From Synechococcus sp. Cruz-7E5 (GTDB lineage: Bacteria; Cyanobacteriota; Cyanobacteriia; PCC-6307; Cyanobiaceae), in NCBI RefSeq assembly GCF_024345995.1, contig NZ_JAGQCE010000004.1, positions 62,001 to 126,000 of the forward strand: a DNA stretch of 64,000 nt, written 5' to 3'. The position numbers and the translations under genes were made by a program. Positions within the stretch are counted from its first letter, which is position 1; the number at the start of each line of letters is the position of its first letter. Of the stretch, positions 50,630 through 59,604 are shown piece after piece. A model generated the notes under the pieces. It had not been told where the DNA came from, did no database searches, and saw only the letters and a list, made by a program, of their open reading frames with translations.

Positions 50630-51962
50630 TGCTGCGATCGCCACGGCGTTGACGCCCGGTGAGGGAAGTGTGGCGATCGTAAGAATCTCCGGCCCCGAGG
50701 CGGAGACCATCGGCCGCAATCTCTTTATTCCCCCCGGTGAGCAGCCTTGGGGGAGCCATCGCGTGCTCTATGGCCATGTGGTTGACCCAGGCAGCGCGGA
50801 GCGGCTGGATGAGGCCCTGCTGCTGCTGATGAAGGCACCCCGCAGTTTCACCCGGGAAGATGTGGTCGAGCTTCATTGCCACGGGGGGCTGATCGCCGTG
50901 CGCCGTGTGCTGGAGCTGGTGCTCCGCTCCGGGGCACGCCTGGCCCGGCCGGGGGAGTTCAGCCAGCGGGCCTTCCTCAACGGCCGCCTCGATCTCACCC
51001 GTGCCGAGGCGATCAGCGACCTGATCACGGCCCGCAGCCGCCGGGCGGCCCAGCTGGCGGTCGCCGGCGTCGATGGCGGCCTGCAGCGGCGGATCAGCGC
51101 CCTGCGCGCCCGCCTGCTCGACCAGCTGGCGGAGCTGGAGGCGCGGGTGGATTTCGAGGAGGATTTGCCGCCCCTGGATCCGGCGGCTCTGGTGGCGGAG
51201 CTGGAGGCGGTGCAGCAGGCGCTGCGACAGCTGGTGGAGGAGGCCTCCCAGGGCCGGCTGCTGCGGGAAGGCCTGAAGGTGGCGATCATCGGCCGTCCCA
51301 ACGTGGGTAAATCGAGCCTGCTCAATGCCCTCAGCCGCAGTGAGCGGGCGATCGTGACGGACCAGCCCGGCACCACCCGCGATCTGGTGGAGAGCGAGTT
51401 GGTGCTGCAGGGCGTTCCGCTCACCCTGCTCGACACCGCCGGCATCCGCGCCACCGACGATCTGGTGGAGCGCCTGGGGATTGAGCGCAGCCACCGGGCC
51501 CTGGCCAGCGCTGACGCGGTGCTGCTGCTGGTGGACCTGAGCGAGGGCTGGACCGAGGCCGACGCGGCCCTGGCCGGCCAGTTGCCCGCCGAGGTGCCGG
51601 CGCTGGTGGTGGGCAACAAGGCCGATCGTGCTGTCGCCGCTCCCCCTGCGCAGGTGGATGTGGCGATCAGCGCACTCACGGGCAGCGGCCTCGAGGCGCT
51701 TGCGGAGGCGCTGCTGGGCCGTTGTGGTCTCAGCCTCGGGCCTGGCCTGGAGGTGGCCCTCAATGCCCGCCAGTGTGATCTGGCGGCGGCGGCGGCCGAC
51801 AGCCTTGATGGCTCCCTGGCGGCAGCCGCGGAGGATCTGCCCTGGGACTTCTGGACGATCGACCTGCGTCAGGCCGCGCGCAGCCTCGGCGAGATCACCG
51901 GTGAGGAGGTGAACGAAGCCGTGCTCGACCGTGTCTTCTCCCGCTTCTGCATTGGCAAATAG
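50610..51962 (+). CDS. mnmE: tRNA uridine-5-carboxymethylaminomethyl(34) synthesis GTPase MnmE
   Basis: With MnmG modifies the wobble uridine of several tRNAs. The product has the N-terminal folate-binding domain (DTIAAIATALTPGEGSVAIVR, then ELHCHGG and RPGEFSQRAFLNGRLDL). Next come a helical domain, an inserted G domain (GRPNVGKSSLLNALS, PGTTRDLVE, LLDTAGIR, VGNKAD) and the C-terminal FCIGK with its essential Cys. The start is inferred as TTG 50610 because family similarity begins three codons later and no ATG/GTG is available; this gives 450 residues. nadC follows after 50 bases. Confidence 0.95.
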   Translation: MDSDDTIAAIATALTPGEGSVAIVRISGPEAETIGRNLFIPPGEQPWGSHRVLYGHVVDPGSAERLDEALLLLMKAPRSFTREDVVELHCHGGLIAVRRVLELVLRSGARLARPGEFSQRAFLNGRLDLTRAEAISDLITARSRRAAQLAVAGVDGGLQRRISALRARLLDQLAELEARVDFEEDLPPLDPAALVAELEAVQQALRQLVEEASQGRLLREGLKVAIIGRPNVGKSSLLNALSRSERAIVTDQPGTTRDLVESELVLQGVPLTLLDTAGIRATDDLVERLGIERSHRALASADAVLLLVDLSEGWTEADAALAGQLPAEVPALVVGNKADRAVAAPPAQVDVAISALTGSGLEALAEALLGRCGLSLGPGLEVALNARQCDLAAAAADSLDGSLAAAAEDLPWDFWTIDLRQAARSLGEITGEEVNEAVLDRVFSRFCIGK

Positions 51963-52012
51963 CCGCGTCGTGGCCGTCAGGATGGGGGAACCCCTGCCTG
52001 TCCATTTTCCCG

Positions 52013-52906
52013 TTGGCCATTCCTCCGAGCGCCCTGGCGGCCGCCGCCCTGCTCAGCCAGCCTCAGCTGGAGCTCCAGCTCCGCTCCTGGCTGGCGGAAG
52101 ATATCGGCCGTGGCGACCTCAGCGCCGCCGCCCTGATCGGCCAGCATGGCCGAGCCAGCTGGACAGCCCGGCGTGCGGGGACTTTCTGTGGCGGTGTGCT
52201 GGTGGAGCCGCTGTTCCGCTTGCTCGATGCCTCGGTGCAGGTGCGCCTGTTGGTGGCCGACGGGGAGCCGGTGGCGCTGGATCAGCGGGTGCTGGAACTG
52301 GCGGGACCGGCGACGGCCCTGGTGGCTGGTGAGCGCACCGCCCTCAACCTGGCCATGCGCCTGTCCGGGATCGCCACCGCTACGGCGGCGCTGGTGGCGG
52401 TGCTGAGCGGTACAGGAGTGAGGCTGGCCGACACCCGCAAGACCACCCCTGGTCTGAGGCTGCTGGAGAAGTACGCCGTGCGCTGCGGTGGGGGCACGAA
52501 CCATCGCTGCGGGCTCGATGACGCCGCCATGCTCAAGGAGAATCACCTGGCCTGGGCGGGTGGGGTGGCGCACGCCATCGCCGCTGTGCGCTCCGTCGCC
52601 CCCTGGCCGTCACGGGTGATCGTGGAGGCGGAAACCGACGATGAGGCGTTGCATGCCGTTGACGCTGGTGCCGATGCAGTTCTGCTCGACGGCTTTACTC
52701 CCGAGGACCTGGGGCAGTTGGTGCCCCAACTCCAGCGGCGGGCGAGCGAGCGGGGTCTGCCGGTGCTGCTGGAGGCCTCCGGTGTGGATCCCGCCCAGCT
52801 GCGTGCCTATGCCGCCACCGGAATCGATCTGATCTCCACCAGCGCCCCCATCACCCGCAGCCCCTGGCTGGATCTGAGCATGCGTTATGAGCCCGTGCTG
52901 GCCTGA
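52013..52906 (+). CDS. nadC: Nicotinate-nucleotide pyrophosphorylase (carboxylating)
   Basis: Quinolinate phosphoribosyltransferase of de novo NAD synthesis. The 297-residue product has LAEDIGRGDLSAAALIG, the RTALNLAMRLSGIAT helix, the PRPP/quinolinate-binding DTRKTTPGLRLLEKYAVRCG, GGGTNHRCGLDDAAMLKENH, VEAETDDEAL and VLLDGFTPEDL, and the C-terminal GIDLISTSAPITRS. TTG at 52013 is the most likely start, 50 bases after mnmE. It ends 126 bases before grrP. Confidence 0.95.
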   Translation: MAIPPSALAAAALLSQPQLELQLRSWLAEDIGRGDLSAAALIGQHGRASWTARRAGTFCGGVLVEPLFRLLDASVQVRLLVADGEPVALDQRVLELAGPATALVAGERTALNLAMRLSGIATATAALVAVLSGTGVRLADTRKTTPGLRLLEKYAVRCGGGTNHRCGLDDAAMLKENHLAWAGGVAHAIAAVRSVAPWPSRVIVEAETDDEALHAVDAGADAVLLDGFTPEDLGQLVPQLQRRASERGLPVLLEASGVDPAQLRAYAATGIDLISTSAPITRSPWLDLSMRYEPVLA

Positions 52907-53032
52907 GCGCCTACGGCTCGTCACAATGCTGTGCATTGGCGGCCTTGATGCTGGCCAAATCCGCCTGGGGCACCCAGATTGTGCATGGTCTGCCTGGCGA
53001 CTTTCTTGACGCGACTGTCTCCTGATCAGCAA

Positions 53033-53995
53033 ATGTCTCCCGTTCAGCGACTCTTTCGTGTCCGTTCGTGCCGCTGGTTGCTGCCTGGCTGTCTGGCCCT
53101 GCTGGCTGGCCTCGCGCCGGCGGCCTCCGCTCGCGCCGAGAGTGTCGTCGACCGGGTCGCTCGCAGTGGCGAGCTCGTGCTGGTGGGCAGTCCCGACCTG
53201 GCGCCCCTGCTCAGCCTCGATGCCCAGGGCCGGCCGGCCGGCCTGGCGATGGAGGTGGCCAACAGAATCGCCGCCGAGTTGGCCGTGGCCGTGGGCCGGC
53301 CGGTGAGCGTGCGCCTCGATGCGGTCACCGACCCGGCATCCCTGGGCCAGCGCCTGGAGGAGGGCAAGGGCGATCTGGCCTGTGGTGTGCCCTTCACCTG
53401 GGAGCGGGACATCACCCTCGACTACTCAATGCCCTTCGGTCTCTCCGGCCTGCGGCTGCTGTCGCCCGCCGGCCGTCTCGACGGATCGCCACAGTCGCTC
53501 GCGGGCCGCCGCATCGGCGTGGTCGCCGACTCCCTCGGCGAAACCGAGCTGAGAGGGATCCAGCCGGCTGCCCGGCCTGTCGGTTTTGCGGATCTTTCCC
53601 AGGCGGTGGCAGCTCTGCAGGCCGGGTCGGTGGAGGGGGTGATCGGTGACACCGTCCGCCTGGCCATCTTGAACGCCGGTGGCAAGGCTGGAGCGCTGCT
53701 CCAGACCCCCGCTGAGCCCTATGAGCGCTATGCCGTGGCCTGCCTGGTGCCTGAGAACGACTCCGCCTTCCGCAATCTGGTGAACCTGGCGATCGCGCGG
53801 TTGCTGCAGGGGTATCTCGACGGTCAACCGGAGGCGGTGGCCTCCATCGATCGCTGGGTGGGTCCTGGCAGTGTCCTCAACCGCTCGCCGGAGCAGATTC
53901 GTAATTACTTCGACGCGGTGCTGCTGGGGGTGGAGGCCCTCAGGCCACTGCCCAGCCAGGCGGGTGCGGCTCCCACCAGGCCCGCCGCTCCCTGA
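53033..53995 (+). CDS. grrP: GrrP-like periplasmic substrate-binding protein of the GRRM peptide cassette
   Basis: Periplasmic-binding-protein-fold protein (solute-binding family 3 type) without transporter genes beside it. From ATG 53033 the 320-residue product has a signal peptide (WLLPGCLALLAGLAPAASARA), then SGELVLVGSPDLAPLLSLDA, GLAMEVANRIAAEL, the domain hinge LACGVPFTWERDITLDYSMP and the second lobe GRRIGVVADSLGETELRG. Its position directly upstream of grrA and grrM fits GrrP, the orphan binding protein known to accompany GRRM cassettes. Its ligand and role in peptide maturation or export are unknown. The stop (TGA 53993-53995) touches the grrA region. Confidence 0.82.
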   Translation: MSPVQRLFRVRSCRWLLPGCLALLAGLAPAASARAESVVDRVARSGELVLVGSPDLAPLLSLDAQGRPAGLAMEVANRIAAELAVAVGRPVSVRLDAVTDPASLGQRLEEGKGDLACGVPFTWERDITLDYSMPFGLSGLRLLSPAGRLDGSPQSLAGRRIGVVADSLGETELRGIQPAARPVGFADLSQAVAALQAGSVEGVIGDTVRLAILNAGGKAGALLQTPAEPYERYAVACLVPENDSAFRNLVNLAIARLLQGYLDGQPEAVASIDRWVGPGSVLNRSPEQIRNYFDAVLLGVEALRPLPSQAGAAPTRPAAP

Positions 53996-54066
53996 TGCCC
54001 TGGGTCGGCCACCCGGCCCGCCGTTTTCTGCCGCTTCCGTTTCAACCCCGCTCCCTCCCCGCTCCG

Positions 54067-54471
54067 ATGGCCTTCCTCACCCGCTCCCGGCTCTTCGGCA
54101 TCCTGCTGCTGGCGGCATCCCTGCCCCTGGATCCAGGCGTGGGCCGGGCCATCGCGGCTTCGGGTTCGGTTCCACCCGCCGCTGATCCGACCCGCCAGTC
54201 GGATGCCATCGAGGAGCGCCTGCGCCGCATCGCCGCCGCCATCCGGGAGCAGGACGACGCAGAAGCCGGGGGGGTTGAGGCCGGTGTCGACGACAGGCTG
54301 GCGCGGGCCTTCATCAACGGTCCCAGGGTGGGCTGGGGCAATGGTGGCTTCCGCAACGGCGGCTTCCACAACGGCGGTTTCAGGAATGGCGGCTTCTACA
54401 ACGGCGGCTTCCGGAATGGCGGCTTCCGCAATGGCGGCTGGCCCAACGTCGGCTGGCGCAATTTCTGGTGA
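54067..54471 (+). CDS. grrA: GrrA-type RiPP precursor with nine aromatic-x-Asn units
   Basis: Precursor peptide modified by the adjacent radical SAM enzyme. From ATG 54067 it is 134 residues: a hydrophobic leader start (LFGILLLAASLPLDPG), then a helical charged leader (AIEERLRRIAAAIREQDDAE). The core at residues 88-132 is nine five-residue units of the form Gly-Gly-aromatic-x-Asn: WGN, FRN, FHN, FRN, FYN, FRN, FRN, WPN, WRN. It ends Phe-Trp. Aromatic-x-Asn is the motif in which related enzymes form three-residue cyclophanes, so up to nine rings are possible (inference). An in-frame ATG at 53995 overlapping the grrP stop is an alternative start. The last 4 bases overlap grrM. Confidence 0.85.
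   Translation: MAFLTRSRLFGILLLAASLPLDPGVGRAIAASGSVPPAADPTRQSDAIEERLRRIAAAIREQDDAEAGGVEAGVDDRLARAFINGPRVGWGNGGFRNGGFHNGGFRNGGFYNGGFRNGGFRNGGWPNVGWRNFW
54328..54462 (+). repeat. Nine tandem 15-bp coding repeats in grrA
   Basis: Nine consecutive 15-base units with consensus GGC-GGC-TTC-CGC-AAC encode the modified core. Units differ mainly at synonymous positions (AAC/AAT, GGC/GGT, TTC) and at the middle residue codon (Arg, His, Tyr, Pro, Gly). The reading frame is kept throughout, so copy number could change by slippage without frameshift. Confidence 0.95.
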
Positions 54472-55625
54472 ACCCATCCGCACCGGTCCTGGCTGGTCCC
54501 CTGCGCCTGCTGGTGGTACAACCCACGCCCTTCTGCAACCTCGACTGCGATTACTGCTACCTGCCCAGCCGCGATGACCGCAGCCGGCTGCCGCTGGAGA
54601 TCCTCGATGCGGCCCTGGATCGGGTGCTCGAAAGTCCGTTCCTTGAGGGAGGCTTCACCCTGCTCTGGCATGCGGGCGAGCCGCTCACCATGCCGATCGC
54701 CTTCTACGACGCGGCCTCTGAGCGCATCGACCAGGCTCTGCAGCGCCATGGCCTGCCGCCTGGAACCATCGTGCAGTCGCTGCAGACCAATGCGGTGGTG
54801 ATCGACGACGCCTGGTGCGACTGCTTCGAGCGCAACGGCATCCATGTGGGCGTGAGCATGGATGGACCGGCTGCCCTGCACGACGCCCACCGCCGCACCC
54901 GCACGGGCCTGCCCACCCATGGAGCGGTGATGCGCGGCATCGCCGCCCTGCAGCGCCGCGCCATTCCCTTCCAGGTGATCTGCGTACTCACGGCCGATGC
55001 CCTCGATCAGGCCGACGCCCTCTACGACTTCTTCACCGGCAGCGGCATCACCAGCGTCGGTTTCAACATGGAGGAAACCGAAGGTGAGAACCTGCGCTCC
55101 ACCCTCGAGCGGCCCGACAGCGAGCGCCGCTACAGCGCCTTCATGGAGCGCTTCTGGCAGCGGATCCGCGCGGAGCCCGAACGGCTGCGCCTGCGCGAGT
55201 TCGATGGCATCACGAGCCTGGCCTGCGGTGAAGCCCGGATGGAGAGCACCGACATGAACACCCCCTTCGCGATCGTGAACGTGGACGCGAAGGGCAATTT
55301 CTCCACCTTTGATCCCGAACTGCTGGCGGTGGCCACGGCCATATACGGCGACTTCGTCTTCGGCAACGTGCTGGAGGGCAGCCTGGAGGCATCGATGGTC
55401 ACCGACAAGTTCCAGCTGGTGCGCCGAGAGATCGAGGCCGGTGTGCAGCTCTGCCGCCAGGAGTGCGCCTATTTCGGCCTCTGCGGCGGCGGCGCCGGCA
55501 GCAACAAATACTGGGAGCACGGCCGCTTTGATGGCAGCGTCACCGAGGCCTGCCGCTACCGCATCCAGCTGGTGGCCGATGTGGTGCTCAGCGGCATGGA
55601 GCAGGAGCTGGGGCTGAGCGCCTGA
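54468..55625 (+). CDS. grrM: Radical SAM/SPASM cyclophane-forming maturase GrrM
   Basis: Radical SAM enzyme predicted to crosslink aromatic side chains in GrrA. The 385-residue product has the [4Fe-4S]-SAM motif C-x3-C-x2-C (PTPFCNLDCDYCYLPS, Cys23/27/30), the LLWHAGEPLT Gly-Glu-Pro-type motif, and VQSLQTNAVVIDDAWCD. A SPASM-type C-terminus follows, with Cys in SLACGEAR and the cluster LCRQECAYFGLCGGGAGSNK then TEACRY for auxiliary clusters. GTG start at 54468 overlaps the grrA stop (GTGA), giving tight coupling. Homologous enzymes of cyanobacteria make three-residue cyclophanes; specificity here is inferred from the precursor. Confidence 0.92.
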   Translation: MNPSAPVLAGPLRLLVVQPTPFCNLDCDYCYLPSRDDRSRLPLEILDAALDRVLESPFLEGGFTLLWHAGEPLTMPIAFYDAASERIDQALQRHGLPPGTIVQSLQTNAVVIDDAWCDCFERNGIHVGVSMDGPAALHDAHRRTRTGLPTHGAVMRGIAALQRRAIPFQVICVLTADALDQADALYDFFTGSGITSVGFNMEETEGENLRSTLERPDSERRYSAFMERFWQRIRAEPERLRLREFDGITSLACGEARMESTDMNTPFAIVNVDAKGNFSTFDPELLAVATAIYGDFVFGNVLEGSLEASMVTDKFQLVRREIEAGVQLCRQECAYFGLCGGGAGSNKYWEHGRFDGSVTEACRYRIQLVADVVLSGMEQELGLSA

Positions 55626-55735
55626 ACGGGCCCAGCGTCTGAGCGGTCTGGATAGGCCCGTGCAGCCACCCCCAGGAGGGATGATCGGAGCTGGATCTCC
55701 CCCTTGCCACGGCGCTTCGGCCGCACCCGCCACCC

Positions 55736-57580
55736 ATGCTCCGCATCGCCCACGCCCTTGAAGCCCAGCTGCGCGCGGCCCTGGAGCGGGCGTTCCCGGC
55801 GGAGGCCGCCGCCGCCAGCGGGGACGGCACCCCCCTGGATCCGCAGCTGGCGCCAGCCAGCCAGCCGGAATTCGGTGATTTCCAGGCCAACGGAGCCCTG
55901 GCCCTGGCCCGGCGCCTGAAGCAACCGCCGCGGGTCATCGCCAGCGCCATCGTGGACCAGCTGGCCGCCGATTCGTCCTTCGCCGAGCTGTGCGAACCCG
56001 CCCAGATCGCTGGGCCTGGTTTCATCAACCTCACCCTGCGCCCTCGGACGCTGGCGGCGGAGCTGAGCACCCGCCTGGGCGATCCCCGTCTGGGGGTGCC
56101 CAGCGCGGCGGAAGATCCCGTTCAGGCCAGCTCCGCTGAGGTGCTGGCTCCGGTGATCGTGGATTTCTCCAGCCCCAACATCGCCAAGGAGATGCACGTG
56201 GGGCACCTGCGCTCTACGATCATCGGCGACGCTCTGGCGCGGGTGCTGGAGTTTCGCGGCCACGCGGTGCTGCGGCTGAACCACGTGGGCGACTGGGGCA
56301 CCCAGTTCGGCATGCTGATCACCCATCTCAAGCAGGTGGCACCCGAGGCGCTCACCACTGCGGATGCGGTCGATCTGGGCGATCTGGTGGCCTTCTACCG
56401 CCAGGCCAAGGCGCGCTTCGACGCTGATGAGGCTTTCCAGGCCACCTCCCGCGAGGAAGTGGTGAAGCTGCAGAGTGGCGATCCGGTGAGCCGCCGTGCC
56501 TGGCAGCTGCTGTGTGAGCAGTCGAGGCGAGAGTTTCAGCAGATCTACGACCGGCTCGATATCCGCCTGAGCGAGCGGGGCGAGTCGTTCTACAACCCTT
56601 ATCTGGAGCCGGTGGTGGTCGATCTGGCGGCCAGCGGGCTGTTGGTGACCGATGCCGGTGCCCAGTGCGTGTTCCTCGAGGGCGTGACAGGAAAGGACGG
56701 CCGGCCGCTGCCGCTGATCGTGCGCAAGAGCGACGGCGGTTTCAACTACGCCACCACCGACCTGGCCGCGCTCCGCTACCGGTTCGCCGTGCCTCCGGAG
56801 GGGGATGGCGCCCGCCGGCTGATCTACGTGACCGATGCCGGCCAGGCCAGCCATTTCGCCGCCGTGTTCCAGGTGGCGCGCCGCGCCGGCTGGGTGCCTG
56901 AGGGAGGACGGCTGGAGCACGTGCCCTTCGGCCTGGTGCAGGGGGAAGACGGTAAGAAGCTCAAGACCCGCTCCGGCGACACGGTTCGGCTCAAAGACCT
57001 GCTCGATGAGGCGGTGGAGCGCTCCGAGGCCGATCTGCGTCGCCGGCTGGCCGAGGAGGAGCGTGAGGAAGACGAGGCCTTCATCCAGCTTGTAGCCACC
57101 ACCGTGGGCATTGCCGCGGTGAAGTATGCGGATCTCTCAACCAACAGGATCACCAACTACCAGTTCAGCTTCGATCGCATGCTGGCCCTGGCCGGCAACA
57201 CGGCGCCCTATTTGCTCTATGCCCTGGTGCGCGTCGCTGGCATTGCCCGCCGCGGCGGCCTCGGCGCCGGCGAGGGGGAATCGGCCGCGGGCTTCCCTGA
57301 TCACCTGGTGTTCAGTGAGCCCCAGGAATGGGCCCTGGCGCGCCAGCTGCTGGCGCTGGACACCGTGATCGCCGAGGTAGAGGAGGAACTGCTGCCCAAC
57401 CGGCTCTGCTCCTACCTCTTCGAGCTCTCCCAGGTGTTCAACCGCTTCTACGACCAGGTGCCGGTGCTCAAGGCGGAGGAACCGGCCCGGGGCTCACGGC
57501 TGGCCCTCTGTCGCCTCACCGCCGACACGCTGCGGCTGGGCCTGGGCCTGCTGGGCATCCCGACGCTGGAGAGGATGTGA
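55736..57580 (+). CDS. argS: Arginyl-tRNA synthetase
   Basis: Charges tRNA(Arg). The 614-residue product is slightly long for the family. It has the N-terminal Add-1 domain ([19 protein letters not shown]), the class I HIGH motif in [35 protein letters not shown], the [14 protein letters not shown] region, a KMSKS-like [20 protein letters not shown], and the DALR anticodon-binding C-terminus. ATG at 55736, 110 bases after grrM. hisC starts inside its stop codon (GTGA). Confidence 0.97.
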   Translation: MLRIAHALEAQLRAALERAFPAEAAAASGDGTPLDPQLAPASQPEFGDFQANGALALARRLKQPPRVIASAIVDQLAADSSFAELCEPAQIAGPGFINLTLRPRTLAAELSTRLGDPRLGVPSAAEDPVQASSAEVLAPVIVDFSSPNIAKEMHVGHLRSTIIGDALARVLEFRGHAVLRLNHVGDWGTQFGMLITHLKQVAPEALTTADAVDLGDLVAFYRQAKARFDADEAFQATSREEVVKLQSGDPVSRRAWQLLCEQSRREFQQIYDRLDIRLSERGESFYNPYLEPVVVDLAASGLLVTDAGAQCVFLEGVTGKDGRPLPLIVRKSDGGFNYATTDLAALRYRFAVPPEGDGARRLIYVTDAGQASHFAAVFQVARRAGWVPEGGRLEHVPFGLVQGEDGKKLKTRSGDTVRLKDLLDEAVERSEADLRRRLAEEEREEDEAFIQLVATTVGIAAVKYADLSTNRITNYQFSFDRMLALAGNTAPYLLYALVRVAGIARRGGLGAGEGESAAGFPDHLVFSEPQEWALARQLLALDTVIAEVEEELLPNRLCSYLFELSQVFNRFYDQVPVLKAEEPARGSRLALCRLTADTLRLGLGLLGIPTLERM

Positions 57581-58839
57581 GCGAAACCCGTCGGCCGCAT
57601 TCAGCTGGGGCTCTCTCGGCCCGCCCCGAGGTAGAGGACCTGGTTGCTTACAGCGCCCCCTTGGAGGGTCGCCGGGGCCTGCTGCGACTCGACTTCAACG
57701 AAAACACAGTAGGCCCAAGCCCGCAGGTGGTGGAGGCGATCCGCGCCATCCCCGCCGACCACTACGCCATCTATCCCGAATACGACGGCCTGCGCGAGGC
57801 GGTGATCAGTGCGCTCGTAACTGAAGCAGCTGCCGGCCCTGAAGCGCTCATTCCCGCCCACATCGGCCTGTTCAACGGCGTCGATGCTGCCCTGCATGCG
57901 GTGTTCCAGGCCTACGGCGCCCAGGGCGATCGGCTGCTCACCACCAGTCCCACCTTCGGTTACTACACCCCCTGTGCCCGGATGCAGGGCATGACGATCG
58001 AGGCGATTCCCTACCGGATGCCTGATTTTGTTTTTCCGCTCGAGGAGATCCGCGCGGCGCTGCTCGGTCCCGGTGGTGCCGGCGAAGCCAGCAGCGACTG
58101 GCATCCGCCGCGCCTCCTGCTGATCTGCAATCCCAACAACCCCACCGGTACCCGCCTGGCGCCTGAGCGGATCCTCGAGCTGGCGGCCGCCGCGCCGCGC
58201 ACGCTGGTCGTGGTGGATGAGCTGTACGAGGCCTTCACCGGCGACAGCGTGCTGCCTCTTCTGCTTAACGCCCCAGCGGCATCGCCAGGAGGCGGTAATG
58301 GGGTTGGCGCCGATCCGTTCGCGGCCCATCCGAACCTGCTGGTGCTGCGCTCCCTGGCCAAGACGGCAGGTCTGGCGGGGCTGCGCATCGGCTTCGCGAT
58401 CGGCGCGCAGGCCCTGGTGGACCGGGTGGGCCGCGTCACCGGTCCCTACGACATCAACAGCTTTGCCGTGACGGCAGCCCGCGCCGCCCTGGCCGATCAG
58501 GCCTACACCGACGCCTACGTGGCCGAAGTGCTGCGGGCCCGGGAGTGGTTGCTGGAGCAACTCCAGGCTTCCGGCGTGCGGTACCACGCTGCTGGTGGCA
58601 ACTATCTGCTGATCTGGCCCTCCTGGCCGGCTGCCCAGGTGGAGGCTGAGCTGCGAAAGGCGGGCATCCTGGTGCGTTCCATGGCCGGCAAGCCCCTGAT
58701 CGATGGGGCCTTGCGGGTGAGCCTGGGCACCAGCGAGCAGATGGGACGCTTCTGGCGGAGTTTCTGCAAGGTTGAACAGATTGACTTGAGGTCGGATGAT
58801 CAAGCAATCGTGACCGATCGCCCTGAGAATGTCGGATGA
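57577..58839 (+). CDS. hisC: Histidinol-phosphate aminotransferase (HisC-like)
   Basis: Fold-type I PLP aminotransferase, by similarity the histidinol-phosphate step of histidine synthesis; other class I/II substrates cannot be excluded. The 420-residue product has [55 protein letters not shown] and the PLP-Lys motif [19 protein letters not shown], with the phosphate-binding Arg in [12 protein letters not shown] start 57577 overlaps the argS stop by 4 bases. The last 18 residues (after KVEQI, from about 58783) follow the expected end of the family and are encoded in less GC-rich DNA leading into the AT-rich island, suggesting an altered 3' end. Confidence 0.88.
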   Translation: MSETRRPHSAGALSARPEVEDLVAYSAPLEGRRGLLRLDFNENTVGPSPQVVEAIRAIPADHYAIYPEYDGLREAVISALVTEAAAGPEALIPAHIGLFNGVDAALHAVFQAYGAQGDRLLTTSPTFGYYTPCARMQGMTIEAIPYRMPDFVFPLEEIRAALLGPGGAGEASSDWHPPRLLLICNPNNPTGTRLAPERILELAAAAPRTLVVVDELYEAFTGDSVLPLLLNAPAASPGGGNGVGADPFAAHPNLLVLRSLAKTAGLAGLRIGFAIGAQALVDRVGRVTGPYDINSFAVTAARAALADQAYTDAYVAEVLRAREWLLEQLQASGVRYHAAGGNYLLIWPSWPAAQVEAELRKAGILVRSMAGKPLIDGALRVSLGTSEQMGRFWRSFCKVEQIDLRSDDQAIVTDRPENVG

Positions 58840-59043
58840 AGCTGTTATTGCCCAATCATCATAGAGAACATGCTGATAATCTCATCTGCTATTGACGATG
58901 AATCGATGGTCAAATTGCTGAAGTCGATCATTGGTTGCCTGGACTTATATTCTCATGCTAGCCGCTCAATGTGCTCTGGAATTAAACGACGTTGTCTCAG
59001 AAGGTTGATGCTTGCCAAGCTTTAATGGGCAAGGGCAGATGAA
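58840..59043. other. AT-rich non-coding segment, left part of the island
   Basis: Clearly less GC-rich than the flanks, with no convincing open frame, tRNA or repeat array. It contains a small dyad CTTGCC...GGCAAG (59011-59016 with 59028-59033, 11-base loop) without a T-tract. Probably the spacer between hisC and the convergent orphan gene. Confidence 0.6.
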
Positions 59044-59604
59044 TCAGTTGATCAGCTGATCCATATTTAGTCCCCCAAAGCCACCACCACCCGAGCCACC
59101 AGATCCGGAGTCCGCACTGCAGGGGGTATTGGGGCATCCATCGTTGGCTGGAGGGCAGTACAGCTCAAGGGGAACCACGATGCTCCATTCCTCGCATAGG
59201 GACTCGTCACCGCGGGTGATGCAGAGATGGCTCGTGCATTCTTTGGTGACTGGAAGTTCGTCGTCATCGTCAGATTCCAGGCTGGCCGTTGGGAGCAGAA
59301 ATCCTTGAAGAGTGGCGGACTTGATGGTGTCGGCGCCTAAGACAAGAATCAAGAAGGAAAGCTGTGCCTTGGATCGGCCAAAAGTCAGGCCGTGAATGAT
59401 AAACCCAAGATTCTCCTTGCTGGAAAGTAATGGCTTGAGTTTTTGTGTCAACTTAGGTGGCATCAGCTTGATGAGCTTGGGGGCGATGACGCCGACATCA
59501 AGAGAGAAAGCGCATTCCGGCCTAAGTTTCCCAAAAACTGAGCCGAATGCTGTGCTAAGCACTTGGAAGGGAATCTTTTGCAGAGGAGAGGTGGGGTATT
59601 TCAT
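59044..59604 (-). CDS. Unrecognised AT-rich orphan protein, Cys-rich with Gly-rich C-terminus
   Basis: No family recognised. The 186-residue product is encoded in AT-rich DNA and uses codons (AAA, TTG, ATT, TCA) rare in the neighbours. Residues 1-105 are basic with moderately hydrophobic stretches (KLIKLMPPKLTQKLKPLLSS, AQLSFLILVLGADTIKSATL). An acidic spacer with four consecutive Asp follows. The last 70 residues hold seven Cys (KECTSHLC, ESLCEEW, ELYCPPANDGCPNTPC), then Ser/Gly repeats and FGGLNMDQLIN. No signal peptide or clear TM helix. The Gly-rich tail recalls peptide precursors, but no modifying-enzyme gene lies beside it. Its codon use and AT-richness suggest horizontal acquisition. 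ATG at 59604. Confidence 0.65.
   Translation of the reverse strand: MKYPTSPLQKIPFQVLSTAFGSVFGKLRPECAFSLDVGVIAPKLIKLMPPKLTQKLKPLLSSKENLGFIIHGLTFGRSKAQLSFLILVLGADTIKSATLQGFLLPTASLESDDDDELPVTKECTSHLCITRGDESLCEEWSIVVPLELYCPPANDGCPNTPCSADSGSGGSGGGGFGGLNMDQLIN

Noticed and set aside
54328..54462. Period-15 repeat as a CRISPR array or non-coding minisatellite
   Set aside because: No spacers, and the repeat keeps frame and encodes the GrrA core next to its maturase.
53033..55625. Calling the GrrP-GrrA-GrrM cassette a wholly new system
   Set aside because: The three-gene architecture matches the already known GRRM class; only the core sequence, the number of units and the product here may be new.
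59011..59033. CTTGCC/GGCAAG dyad as a terminator for the orphan gene
   Set aside because: The loop is long, the stem only 6 bp and there is no T-tract on either strand.
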